The notes beneath the pieces were generated by a model. It was given only the letters and a program-made list of their open reading frames with translations. It was not told where the DNA came from and made no database searches. The position numbers and the translations under genes were made by a program. From Candidatus Fraserbacteria bacterium (GTDB lineage: Bacteria > Bipolaricaulota > Bipolaricaulia > RBG-16-55-9 > JAJCYT01): 64,000 bases of DNA. Shown in pieces: positions 45,601 through 53,175 of the stretch (the first letter of the stretch is position 1; every line of letters begins with the position of its first letter). Location of the stretch: the NCBI GenBank assembly GCA_029262795.1, contig JAJCYT010000034.1:1-64000 (forward strand). The letters run 5' to 3'.

Positions 45601-46650
45601 AAAACGTCCCTGTAGCTGTTTGTAGCGCCCTTGTCCATTTTTGTGATTGTGATGGTTTTTTTCCACAAACTGAATGGCCTGTTTCACCAGGCGTGATTTT
45701 CCCACGCCCGATTCTCCGCCAATCAACAACATGCCTCCCTGGCCTTGAAATGCCTGGTTGAGCCAATGCAGCAATTGGCTGTATTCGTTTTGCCGGCCAA
45801 TCAATGGCAGGCGTTCAAAGGGCTCTCTGATGGGAACATATTCATGGTAATCAGGGTAATTTTCCGCTTCGGGCACATGGCCTGCATTGATTTGATCGTA
45901 CAAAGCCTGCGTGGCTGGGTCAGGGGCCCTAAGGTCATCAGAAAAATTCTGTTCCAGTAGTTCAACAAAAGTTTGATACATCTGCTTGGCCTTGTTGCTG
46001 TTTCCCTGCAAAAAACTATAGAGCATGGCTTTTCGCAGTACATCCTCCCGCAAAGGCGCTTTTTTAAGCGCGCGTTCACAGAGCGCAACTGCTTCAGGGT
46101 AATTGGCCTTTTGCGCATGACATTCCGATAACCCAAGTAATACCAGCAAATAGTCCTGCAAATATTTTTCACGAAACTCGTTCGTCCAGCTTTCATAAAG
46201 ATCTTCTTCGAGAAAATCGCCTTTGTACCCTTCGAGAGCCTGTTCAAATTCTAAGATGGCCGCATCGAGGTTGGGTTGCTGAACGTATTGTTGGGCCAGC
46301 TTTAGGTGATGCTCGAATTCATCCAGATCCACAATGCAATTGTCGGTTTTGAACAGGTACCCACCGGAGCAGGTTTCGATAAAGCGGTCGCTGGACTTTT
46401 GATCGGGCTCCAAGGCTCTACGGGCGTTATAGACCCGCCCTCGAAGGAGCGTCATGGCCCTTGTTTCTGTAAAGTCGTTGTTGGACCAGATGTTTGCGAT
46501 GATTTGCTCGTTGAGGCAGATTTGGTTTCGTCTGCTCACCAGATACTTAAATACTGATTTGGTTTTTTCAGATTCCCACACATCAACAACCACCCCATTA
46601 ATGGTAACCACAAATTCTGACAACATTTGTATTTGCATGAAGGTAGTCAT
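42613..46650 (-). CDS. BTAD/STAND-ATPase/TPR regulator with C-terminal transposase-type zinc ribbon
   Basis: Up to 1373 residues in the longest frame (TTG 46734); I place the start at ATG 46650 or 46638 because a 15-bp inverted repeat occupies the upstream part and the domain begins MQIQMLSEFVVTINGVVVDVW. Residue numbers here use the long frame. Order: winged helix (to about 130), BTAD (about 135-285), AAA/STAND ATPase with Walker A GGESGVGKSRLVK and Walker B LLLFLDDLHWADAS, about ten TPRs (about 780-1180), and a final 102-residue module CPYCNSNSV...YRCKQCDKTFNDRTGTVF...IKLSKLML plus a helix-turn-helix-like stretch. That module matches the DNA-binding N-terminus of IS1595-type transposases, without a DDE domain. 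It sits upstream of the opp operon. Confidence 0.88.
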   Translation of the reverse strand: MTTFMQIQMLSEFVVTINGVVVDVWESEKTKSVFKYLVSRRNQICLNEQIIANIWSNNDFTETRAMTLLRGRVYNARRALEPDQKSSDRFIETCSGGYLFKTDNCIVDLDEFEHHLKLAQQYVQQPNLDAAILEFEQALEGYKGDFLEEDLYESWTNEFREKYLQDYLLVLLGLSECHAQKANYPEAVALCERALKKAPLREDVLRKAMLYSFLQGNSNKAKQMYQTFVELLEQNFSDDLRAPDPATQALYDQINAGHVPEAENYPDYHEYVPIREPFERLPLIGRQNEYSQLLHWLNQAFQGQGGMLLIGGESGVGKSRLVKQAIQFVEKNHHNHKNGQGRYKQLQGRFTVFKSGNSEVSAQSPYLTLFELLRHELPKHSPKTLNLHPLSAGILCQWIFGLEDYFGHPDPPTPLAPEQERLRLFETLRQLLFRLSEQNAPLLLFLDDLHWADASTIDFLDYLLTQMGRFPLLLVGTYRSEDLDPQSALSRLVRRAIRGSEGEPIAHIELKAFEVTVFEQLVADKVPQLATPSQLGEFLFQESEGNALFLIEILNTLQAQQALIVNPMGQWELQAENFQTIFRGLIPEKIRNIFLHRIAQLPPSERALLELLSVINQPCNRALLDELWQNDLQAIHGDFSTLLETLLLSHFILEDRAHYQMAHDKFREVVYQNTQQAKRQSLHKSIAQTLEQPPWALQENNGVLAYHYAQANLPKQAVTHLIPTIQKAVQSYRNSEALDLIDQASKQLEKLSLNEDQAFVENAKFNAFIEQAKIFDMMGRKNEQENILYELLHLSKKLNHSDKRTLIHLMYAELYSDLGRYPEMLLESYKALDFSGDHLVYKARSLHCIGLYHWNVGNFEDSLNYFHQEKSIQESFQEKNDLSETFSHLGRLYWWKGLYEEAGLYFEKALDLQEKINNEQAKSMILTDQSSMFWAKNEYIKAIESYKEVLNITCKIGDKRGEAQAFGDLGLVYWSIGEYELAETEISQSVKIHTEINNLRGQGISLNNLGLVYLSLGHYEKAYQYHEQAFEVISKIEWEVGQGLVFGGFSQIHRAQGQLEKSLALRLQSLDIFENAQNQWLKGSGLHHLGQLYTDLHDYEKALESLMSALVIKRSLTAKEEEMLILSDQAMAYLGLNQFKKALETSEESLQLLQKRGDTPRATQMWWQHACVLDASGQSTESLEALEYSYQLLLSSVRKIERPKNRHSFSAITMHRNILQTYAQRQASSDSAEALAYERLRDSRWSNGVTCPYCNSNSVQNHSSNGPMNRYRCKQCDKTFNDRTGTVFANSKIKLSKLMLGQVFIQEKIVQSAGDLSQLLSIQIQNATKLFDLLQESLDNDTSTD

Positions 46651-46682
46651 GATATGGTTTGTACAATCGTTTTTATTAAAAA

Positions 46683-46723
46683 TCATAACAGAAAATGATT
46701 CATAAAGCCATTTTCTGTTATGA
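46683..46723. promoter_or_regulatory. 15-bp perfect inverted repeat near the regulator start
   Basis: TCATAACAGAAAATG, an 11-base spacer, then CATTTTCTGTTATGA. There is no T-run. Its place just before the likely start of the STAND regulator, and between that gene and its neighbour, suggests an operator (possibly autoregulatory) rather than a terminator. Confidence 0.5.
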
Positions 46724-46823
46724 GACATAATCAATGAATCAGAAATTGAGATGACAATTATTTCTTACGATGGATTTGCTGAAAAGAACCTTTGGTAAGC
46801 GCTTAAAACATGACGACTTTAGT

Positions 46824-48635
46824 TCAGGCCGCAGATCTTTCTCGACGATTTGCCCAGGCTTGATAAACAGATGTGCCACGTAGTGTCTCCAGACGAGGTT
46901 CGGACCACAGCAAGGCGAGTGGCCATGAGCGTTGTTGTCGAGCTTGTTCAAGCTGATCCACCGCCAACTGATGTTCTTGCATGCCAGCAAACACAATCGC
47001 CAGGTGATACGGAGATACAAATTGTTTTGCTGATACCGATTGCAGTTGTGTAATGACACGTTCAGCCTCGGTTCGTTTACCGATGGTGCCATAAGTATGT
47101 CCCAGTGAAACCCAGTAACTTGTTGCACCACCTGACAATTGAGCCACTTTTTCGAGTTGATGAAGTGCTTTTTTTGATTCGGATTGCTGGATATAGGCAT
47201 GGCTTAAAAATTGGTAAGCGAGCCAGGAATTAGGCTCTAACTCAAGCGCTTGTTTGGCCGCATCGATGACATTGACAGGGTCTTTCATCAAATAGAAAAT
47301 CCGTGCCATAGCGATGTAGGTTTCAATGGACAATGGATTGATTTCATGGGCTTTGGATGCCCATGTCATTGCCTTTTTATAATCTCCCCAGGCTGCATAG
47401 AGAGCGGCCAATCGCAAGTAAGTGGGTAAATAGGATGGGTCAAGTTCGAGGGCTCGCTGGAGGTGGTTTTCAGCTGCTTCTCCTTGCCATTCAAAGTTCA
47501 TCAACACCAAAGCCAGGGCGGTGTGTGCAGCTGGAGAAGCATTGTCTAAATGCAGCGCTTGCTGAGCTTCGGCTTTTGCCGCTTTACAATGGGTGCTAAG
47601 TGAATGTTGATGGTAAATGACCAGGCTGGCGTGCACATCGGCCAACCCTGCATGAGCATCTGCATTTTCTGCATCGAGGTGTGTCGCTTGGTGAAAATAT
47701 TTGTATGCCTGTTGTGTTGCTCTGGCAGTGTTTTTGCTCAACAAAAAGCGTCCCTTTAATAGCGCTTTTTGTACCTTTGCTGTTTTGTTGTCCAAAATAA
47801 ACCCGGCAGGATGTTTGCGAAGCGATTGATTTAACCAAATCGTTTTGGTTGTGGGTGCGACGCTGAGGTTTTGTAACGTATCTTGGCATTGATCATAAAC
47901 TTGAGTGATTTCTTTTGTCTGGCCCAGGCGAGAAAGCGCCATCATTTTTTCCTGATAGAAAACCTCATTGAATGGGTTTTGTTCAAGGCCCTTGTTTGCA
48001 CAAGCAAGAGCCTCCTGAAATTGCTTCTGTCTTCGGTGCAGGATGGCGGCCTCACGCAATGCATTTTCATAATCAAACTTCCAGGCATTGCGAGGCAACA
48101 TTGTCCATTCCTCATAAATATCCTGAGCCAGAAAAGGGCCCCGATAAATTTTTAGAGCAGTTTGAAAAGCATGAGCAGCGTCTGAAAATAACCCTTCATT
48201 TTGATACCTTCGTGCGATTGAAAGCTGATGTGAAAAAGTTTCGGTATCCACCCAGACAGAGGCATTTGGGTCGAAACGATAACAGCCAGGCGCCAACCGT
48301 TTGATATAGGCAGAATCCACCCCTCGTGTCAAATTAGGTTCTAGGGCGTAACGCAATTCCGAAATCCTTGCGTGAAGATTTTTAATTGCCTTCTCAAATC
48401 TGAGTTCCGGGAACAAGTGGTGGGCCAGCATTTCGGAAGTAAATATTTCACTTCGGTTATGCACCATTAACTTAAGCAAAGCGATGGTTTTTGGTCGCCC
48501 AAAGGCTGAATTTGGTAAACGCAGTTTTTGTAGCCAAACCTCAAACTCACCAAATAATTTTATGGCAAGTGGGCTTTTGTCTTCCTTTTGAATGCCTAAG
48601 TTTATGTTGCCCATGGCTTTCATCATATTTGCCAT
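46824..48635 (-). CDS. BTAD/TPR transcriptional regulator
   Basis: About 603 residues; no strong Shine-Dalgarno, and ATGs at codons 4, 5 and 8 are alternatives. A winged helix (IKLFGEFEVWLQKLRLPNSAFGRPKTIALLKLMV ... ISELRYALEPNL) is followed by BTAD (YQNEGLFSDAAHAFQTALKIYRGPFLAQDIYEEW). A second half of TPRs follows (AHAGLADVHASLVIYHQHS, YLPTYLRLAALYAAWGDYKKAMTWASKAHEINP, AYQFLSHAYIQQSESKKALHQLEKVA). There is no ATPase domain, so its activity is probably set by a ligand or partner bound to the TPRs. It is divergent from NHL paralogue 2 across 97 bases, a probable target. Confidence 0.85.
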   Translation of the reverse strand: MANMMKAMGNINLGIQKEDKSPLAIKLFGEFEVWLQKLRLPNSAFGRPKTIALLKLMVHNRSEIFTSEMLAHHLFPELRFEKAIKNLHARISELRYALEPNLTRGVDSAYIKRLAPGCYRFDPNASVWVDTETFSHQLSIARRYQNEGLFSDAAHAFQTALKIYRGPFLAQDIYEEWTMLPRNAWKFDYENALREAAILHRRQKQFQEALACANKGLEQNPFNEVFYQEKMMALSRLGQTKEITQVYDQCQDTLQNLSVAPTTKTIWLNQSLRKHPAGFILDNKTAKVQKALLKGRFLLSKNTARATQQAYKYFHQATHLDAENADAHAGLADVHASLVIYHQHSLSTHCKAAKAEAQQALHLDNASPAAHTALALVLMNFEWQGEAAENHLQRALELDPSYLPTYLRLAALYAAWGDYKKAMTWASKAHEINPLSIETYIAMARIFYLMKDPVNVIDAAKQALELEPNSWLAYQFLSHAYIQQSESKKALHQLEKVAQLSGGATSYWVSLGHTYGTIGKRTEAERVITQLQSVSAKQFVSPYHLAIVFAGMQEHQLAVDQLEQARQQRSWPLALLWSEPRLETLRGTSVYQAWANRRERSAA

Positions 48636-48732
48636 CCCGAAGATTCTTACAAACGGAAGATTTCTGGAAGGTCTCTCAATAAGATCAATCGTAGCGTTTG
48701 TTCATTCTGTCTATAAAAAAGGGAGTACGAAT

Positions 48733-49686
48733 ATGGACCATAGCTATTACAAAAGTTTAAGGCGGATCAGGATTGTGGTCTTTATGGCATTTGTCCTGTC
48801 AGTTGGTGGTATCGCACCGGTTGTGATCAGCCAGCAAGGCGTTGTTGTGACCACATTGACCGACTTGTCTAGTGGAACGGGTGGTGTGGCGGTTGACGCA
48901 CAGGGCAATATTTTCGTGGCAGACATTGGGCCCAACCCCACGTGGAGAGGGACAACAATATATCAAGTGACACCGGAAGGTGACGTGAGCGTTTTTGTCA
49001 GCGGTCAAGGATTGCTTGGCCCAACCGGCAACGCTTTTGACACGAAGGGCAATTTATTTCAATCCAGTTTAACTGGCAGCCAGGTTCACAAAATAACACC
49101 CGGTGGTGAAGTCAGCCTGTTTACGAATCAAGGCGTAACAGGGCCGGTTGGGGTTGCATTGGACAGCGATGACAATGTATATATCGCCAATTGCAGAAGT
49201 GCATCCATCCAGAAAGTGACACCAGAGGGCGTTTCCACTCGCTTTATCAGCAGCAATCTTTTGAATTGCCCCAATGGCATTGCGTTGGATGAGAGCAACA
49301 ATGTGTATGTTTCTAATTTTCGTAATGGCCGCGTAATCAAAATCACGCAAGGAGGAGAAGCCTCTGTGTTTGCCAGTGTGCCTGGAAGTGGAAATCTTGG
49401 ACACATTACCTATGCAGGAGATGGCATTTTTTATGTGGTTTCACGGGGAACGCATCAAATATACGCATTGAATTTAGAAGGTGAATTGACATTGCTGGCT
49501 GGATCAGGAGAACGAGGCCATCACAATGGGCCCGCTCTGGAAGCCACTTTTTCCTTACCCAATGATCTGAGCATCAGCCCAGATGGAAAAAAACTGTATC
49601 TGAATGAAATGGCCAACACCGAAGCCAATATCAATACACCCAGCGTGTTGCGTGTGATTCATCTGCCAGAGGCTTCTACAGAATAA
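48733..49686 (+). CDS. secreted NHL-repeat beta-propeller protein (paralogue 2)
   Basis: 317 residues from ATG 48733 behind GGGAG; the ORF track's longer start overlaps the divergent regulator. Signal-peptide-like N-terminus (RIRIVVFMAFVLSVGGIAPVVISQ). Blades: GGVAVDAQGNIFVADIG, GNAFDTKGNLFQSSL, VGVALDSDDNVYIANCR, NGIALDESNNVYVSNF, NDLSISPDGKKLYLNE. Same length and blade order as paralogue 1 at 26.5 kb. The gene ends at a strong terminator shared with the small peptide gene. Confidence 0.85.
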   Translation: MDHSYYKSLRRIRIVVFMAFVLSVGGIAPVVISQQGVVVTTLTDLSSGTGGVAVDAQGNIFVADIGPNPTWRGTTIYQVTPEGDVSVFVSGQGLLGPTGNAFDTKGNLFQSSLTGSQVHKITPGGEVSLFTNQGVTGPVGVALDSDDNVYIANCRSASIQKVTPEGVSTRFISSNLLNCPNGIALDESNNVYVSNFRNGRVIKITQGGEASVFASVPGSGNLGHITYAGDGIFYVVSRGTHQIYALNLEGELTLLAGSGERGHHNGPALEATFSLPNDLSISPDGKKLYLNEMANTEANINTPSVLRVIHLPEASTE

Positions 49687-49722
49687 GATTGGATTCCAAT
49701 TTGAAAGGTATTCGTTAAGTTT

Positions 49723-49757
49723 GAAAGAGAGGCAACCATTTTGGTTGCCTCTCTTTC
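49723..49757. terminator. bidirectional terminator, NHL paralogue 2 / small peptide gene
   Basis: GAAAGAGAGGCAACC-ATTTT-GGTTGCCTCTCTTTC, a 15-bp perfect stem; A/T-rich on both sides and flanked by converging genes. Confidence 0.9.
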
Positions 49758-49769
49758 ACTAAGAAAAAT

Positions 49770-49886
49770 TTAACAGTTGCTTGGGCAAGGGTCTGCAAAG
49801 GCAACAGCACCATCGACAAAATCCATTACGCCCAACACTGCCAACGTCAATGCGAAGACCAATAAACCGATTTTAACTACTTTCAT
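49770..49886 (-). CDS. 38-residue secreted peptide precursor
   Basis: Too short for the ORF track. The ATG follows GGGAG at six-base spacing. The product begins MKVVKIGLLVFALTLAVLGV, a basic n-region and hydrophobic core. It then continues MDFVDGAVAFADPCPSNC and stops. A signal peptidase I site after AFA would release the heptapeptide DPCPSNC, whose two Cys could form a disulfide. It ends 12 bases before a perfect bidirectional terminator. Neighbours are two TPR-bearing regulators, an Opp operon and a second peptide-binding protein, which fits a signalling peptide; an orphan secreted peptide is the alternative. Confidence 0.72.
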   Translation of the reverse strand: MKVVKIGLLVFALTLAVLGVMDFVDGAVAFADPCPSNC

Positions 49887-50210
49887 TGAAACTCCCTTCA
49901 GTTTTTTGCAGCCAGCTGCCGGCAAGTGCTGCTGTGCTTGATGGACCAAGCATGCAAAAGGATTGTTCCAACTTTGTTAAGAAATGTCTTTAGAAGGAAT
50001 TAAATGCGTTGCTTATGTTTGAAATAAAAAACGGCTTGTTGATTAAATTGAATGAAGCGGGAAATGAGAGCGATAAAATTTTTAATCGCTGATTTTAGTT
50101 AAGGAAGGCTTGATCGATCATGGGGCTAAAAAAGAACATCCGCCGCGCAGCAAAAAACCGCGCGGCGGATGTTGACTTTAGTTCAATTTGAACTGTCAAC
50201 CAATCAGTGA
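49887..50210. other. intergenic region between the small peptide gene and the second binding-protein gene
   Basis: About 320 AT-rich bases. It holds the terminator of the binding-protein gene at 50135-50173 and a small TGCTTG-ATGGAC-CAAGCA stem near 49935-49952, upstream of the peptide gene on the minus strand. The peptide gene's promoter must lie here, but I cannot place it. No further ORF is supported. Confidence 0.4.
50135..50173 (-). terminator. terminator of the second peptide-binding protein gene
   Basis: AACATCCGCCGCGC / GCGCGGCGGATGTT, a 14-bp GC-rich stem with an 11-base loop, followed on the minus strand by CTTTTTTAG. Confidence 0.9.
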
Positions 50211-52256
50211 TTAGTTGGTGCTGCAAGAGCCTTCGTTCCCGGCAATGTCCACGCGATATTTCAAGTGGGTGTTGCCGTTGACGGTGCGACCGTGGTTGCA
50301 AAGGCGGTCGGTGCGCACTGCGAACAAAGCGTTAGGAATGGCCAAATGCATGAAAGGTTCACCCTGGAGGAACGCAATCTGTTCCTTGTCAAAGCCAACC
50401 TGTGCATCTGGAATGGTTACTGAAGCAAAGCCTTCATCAAAACCGGCTTCCACAGCGGCAGAAGAAGGATCCTGGGCCGTCAAACCATCCGTGGCGTTTG
50501 GATCACAGCTGAGGTGCCAGAAGTACAAAGCAGCACCGCACTGGTAAATGTTAGCGCCGCCACCTGGGTCGCCACCGGTCAAACCAAGCATGATGTAACC
50601 GGAGAAGGTGCCGCCCAGCAATTCAGATACCAACGTGGAGAACGCTTTTTCCTGAGCCTGGCAGCTGATGCCAAGTGGTGTCCAACTGGAACAAGCGATT
50701 TCACTGTAGGCCAAGCGCGTGGTGTTACCGGCGTTGGTAACCACAACAACATCAAAGTTACCACCAGGGTTGCCGAGACCATCGAAGTCGGCAGGGATGT
50801 TGCGGATGCCGTCGCCATCGGTGTCAACCACACCAACGCTGTCGAGCAATTCACCAGCAGTGGCAACACAAGCATCGTAGTCCACCAAGCAGCCCAAGTG
50901 TTGAGCGGCTTCTGGGGTAGAGTTAGGATCTGGCAATTTGTTGACCTGCAAGCTCAAACCGGTCTCCAAGCTCCAGACGCCACCCACACAATTATCAGCC
51001 GTGGCCAAACCAGCGTTGATCATGGTATCACAGGTGTTGTCGCGACCCAGGAAGAACGTGGTGCCAGCGTTGCCGCTGAGCGTGGTCATGGTGTACTGAG
51101 GTGTGCCCAGACCCAACAACACGTTGAAAACAGCGGCGGTACGGTCATAGGCCAGAGACAATGCACGGCGCACTGTCTGATTACGGGCAGCAGCAGCCAA
51201 GTTAGGATCGGGATCGTCTTGGTTTGGCGTGATCCAGGCTGTGCCTGCTGCAGGCGTGCCGTTATCTACATCGCCGTTGACTTCAAAACCAGAGCCAGCC
51301 TGACTGAAGATTGTAGAAAGGTCACCAGGGCGTGGACCCAGCCATTCGGTCTGACCGTTGAGGAAGTTACTCACTGCCAAGTTCTGACCGTTGGTTGGGA
51401 AAATGATGACTTCCAATTCATCCAAATAAGGCAACTGGGTGCCGTTGCTGTCCACACCGTAGAAAGCTTCATTACGGCTGAAGCGGCCCACTTGGTCGGA
51501 CACAAATTCGTTGATCACAAATGGACCCAAGCCACCGGTCAACATGTCAATGTCCACACCCAATCCCATAAATTCCTGGACAGCGCGTGGGCCGTTGACA
51601 CCATCTTCAGTTGCGATACCTTGCACGTCGATGAGATCCAAAGCCATCTGCCTGGAAATCACGAACTGAGAGCCAGCCAAACCGGTGTAGGTGCGGAAAG
51701 GCGCGTTGCAGGTGATGGTCAGTTGTGTGGCGGACAATGCTTCGAGGGCAAATGGGTTGCCATCGCTGCATACGAAAGCGGACGTGGAGGAGTTTGGCAA
51801 GTTAGGGTTATATACCACGTCATTGTACCAATATAAAACGTCATCAGCTGTTACAGCACTGCCATCGGCATAGGTCATGCCATCGCGCAGGGTGTAAGTG
51901 ACCACTGTGGCATCTTCATTCACTTCAATGACGGAAGCGGCGCGTGGGTCCAAGCCATTGGCGGCGCTGCCCAAAATGCCGAAATCCAACGTGGCAAATG
52001 GGTTAGAGCCAGCCGTGCCGAACAAATGTTCGTAAATGGAAGAAGACGCTGTGTCATTGGATGTCACTGGGTTCAGTGAAGATGGTGAAGCGATGATGGA
52101 GTAAGAAGCCGTTCCACCAGCCGTTGGCGCACAATCGAATACGTCGGAAGAGTCAGCACAATCAATGGCTTGCCAGCTCTGGGCAGAGGCAACAACGGAC
52201 AGCAGTCCGATGGCGCCCAGTACAGCAAAAACAGCAAACAAATTCTTAAAATTCAT
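50211..52256 (-). CDS. stand-alone peptide-type substrate-binding protein (SBP_bac_5)
   Basis: 681 residues, ATG behind AGGAGG. Sec signal peptide (FAVFAVLGAIGLLSVVASAQ) without a lipobox. Family 5 features: SIIASPSSLNPVTSNDTASSSIYEHLFG, VTYTLRDGMTYADGSAVTADDVLYWYNDV, LGPFVINEF, RRALSLAYDRTAAV. Several Cys pairs (CADSSDVFDCAP, C.VDYDACVA) point to an oxidising periplasm. It has no permease genes and its own terminator, so it may feed the Opp permeases encoded at 37.9-40.0 kb or act as a sensor. Confidence 0.9.
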   Translation of the reverse strand: MNFKNLFAVFAVLGAIGLLSVVASAQSWQAIDCADSSDVFDCAPTAGGTASYSIIASPSSLNPVTSNDTASSSIYEHLFGTAGSNPFATLDFGILGSAANGLDPRAASVIEVNEDATVVTYTLRDGMTYADGSAVTADDVLYWYNDVVYNPNLPNSSTSAFVCSDGNPFALEALSATQLTITCNAPFRTYTGLAGSQFVISRQMALDLIDVQGIATEDGVNGPRAVQEFMGLGVDIDMLTGGLGPFVINEFVSDQVGRFSRNEAFYGVDSNGTQLPYLDELEVIIFPTNGQNLAVSNFLNGQTEWLGPRPGDLSTIFSQAGSGFEVNGDVDNGTPAAGTAWITPNQDDPDPNLAAAARNQTVRRALSLAYDRTAAVFNVLLGLGTPQYTMTTLSGNAGTTFFLGRDNTCDTMINAGLATADNCVGGVWSLETGLSLQVNKLPDPNSTPEAAQHLGCLVDYDACVATAGELLDSVGVVDTDGDGIRNIPADFDGLGNPGGNFDVVVVTNAGNTTRLAYSEIACSSWTPLGISCQAQEKAFSTLVSELLGGTFSGYIMLGLTGGDPGGGANIYQCGAALYFWHLSCDPNATDGLTAQDPSSAAVEAGFDEGFASVTIPDAQVGFDKEQIAFLQGEPFMHLAIPNALFAVRTDRLCNHGRTVNGNTHLKYRVDIAGNEGSCSTN

Positions 52257-52729
52257 CTTTGGTAGACCTCCTGATTTTCCCTAGAGATTTATTTGGGAAA
52301 ATTTATAGTTGTAAAATTCATTGATCTTTTAACACGCACGATGCTCTATATAAACCTCCTTGTCTTGAAGTGAATGATTTGTTCATCTTCTGTGCTGCAA
52401 CAATCTGTGATTGGTAACAGGGCATAAAACTGGTGAGCCCATGCCGACCCAGACTGAAACAGCGTTGCTTTGATTTTTCTGCTTTAAATAAAAATTGGAA
52501 AAATGGTGTGAAAGAACACCTTGAGGAAAAACAGATAGGATCCCCATCAATGAGGACAAAAACCTGCTGGATAAAATATCACGCCTAAACAGCGCAAAGA
52601 TGCTCAAGGGGCACTTTTTCACAAAACTCTCCTTGCCGAACCCTTTACAGGGCTTCGGTTGAAAATCTGTTAAAAGTCCCCTTAGCTCTAGAGATGAGCC
52701 AAATGGTATGTAACGCCTTTAAAAACCTA

Positions 52730-52769
52730 TTCCTTACGATAAAATGTGTTCGCTGCACAACGTAAGGAA
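52730..52769. repeat. hairpin-forming inverted repeat
   Basis: TTCCTTACG / CGTAAGGAA with a nested TGTG/CACA pair around TTCGCTG; no T-run. Could be a structured leader or operator. Confidence 0.35.
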
Positions 52770-52994
52770 CCAATGTTTTCTAGGTAAAACTTTAATTGTG
52801 TGCCTCAAATCCCTGATAAAATTTGTGGCACAAAATTCCCTTACTTACAGACCCATTATAATAACGCTAAATTCCAGTCTGACAAGTTTTATATTTGGCA
52901 TAGAGAGTCAATGGTATAGCGAAAGTTGATGTGGTTGATTGACAGATTCAATCATCAAGGATTGAAAACCTCAAACAATTTTCTAAACACATTT

Positions 52995-53040
52995 GTAAAA
53001 AGCTTCAAACCTCCAATCCTCTGGATCTACAGGGGGCTAA
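52995..53040. repeat. degenerate copy of the CCCCCAACCCCC repeat arm
   Basis: GTAAAAAGCTTCAAACCTCCAATCCTCTGGATCTACAGGGGGCTAA aligns to the left arm of the 24.6-kb element with several substitutions that break the core stem. Confidence 0.5.
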
Positions 53041-53107
53041 GGCAAATCTTCAAAGATAGGCTCTAAAGCTTTAGGGGTATTCTTTTTGAAACTCTGAAAA
53101 ATAAGAA

Positions 53108-53144
53108 GAGGCCAATCTTTCATAACTTATGAAAGATTGGCCTC
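53108..53144 (-). terminator. terminator of the di-heme peroxidase gene
   Basis: GAGGCCAATCTTTCATA / TATGAAAGATTGGCCTC, a 17-bp perfect stem with loop ACT, 32 bases past the stop codon, then TTCTTATTTTTC on the minus strand. Confidence 0.9.
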
Positions 53145-53175
53145 CAACTTTGTTTGATTCTAAGTACAGATTACA

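Larger units (their letters stand above)
52257..53107. other. long intergenic region with inverted repeats and a degenerate repeat arm
   Basis: About 850 bases with no convincing gene. A 79-codon GTG ORF on the minus strand (52383-52622) has AAGGAG at good spacing but an unconvincing sequence. A hairpin TTCCTTACG...TGTG...CACA..CGTAAGGAA lies at 52730-52769. A degenerate copy of the CCCCCAACCCCC repeat lies at 52995-53040. AAGGAGG at about 52360 has no start codon near it. Confidence 0.4.

Noticed and set aside
50514-51836. 440-codon plus-strand ORF antisense to the binding-protein gene
   Set aside because: Long, but the opposite strand has a signal peptide, Shine-Dalgarno, terminator and SBP_bac_5 motifs; the antisense frame has none.
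52383-52622. 79-codon GTG ORF with AAGGAG upstream
   Set aside because: The ribosome-binding site is acceptable, but the product has no recognisable pattern and no supporting neighbour; kept only as a note.
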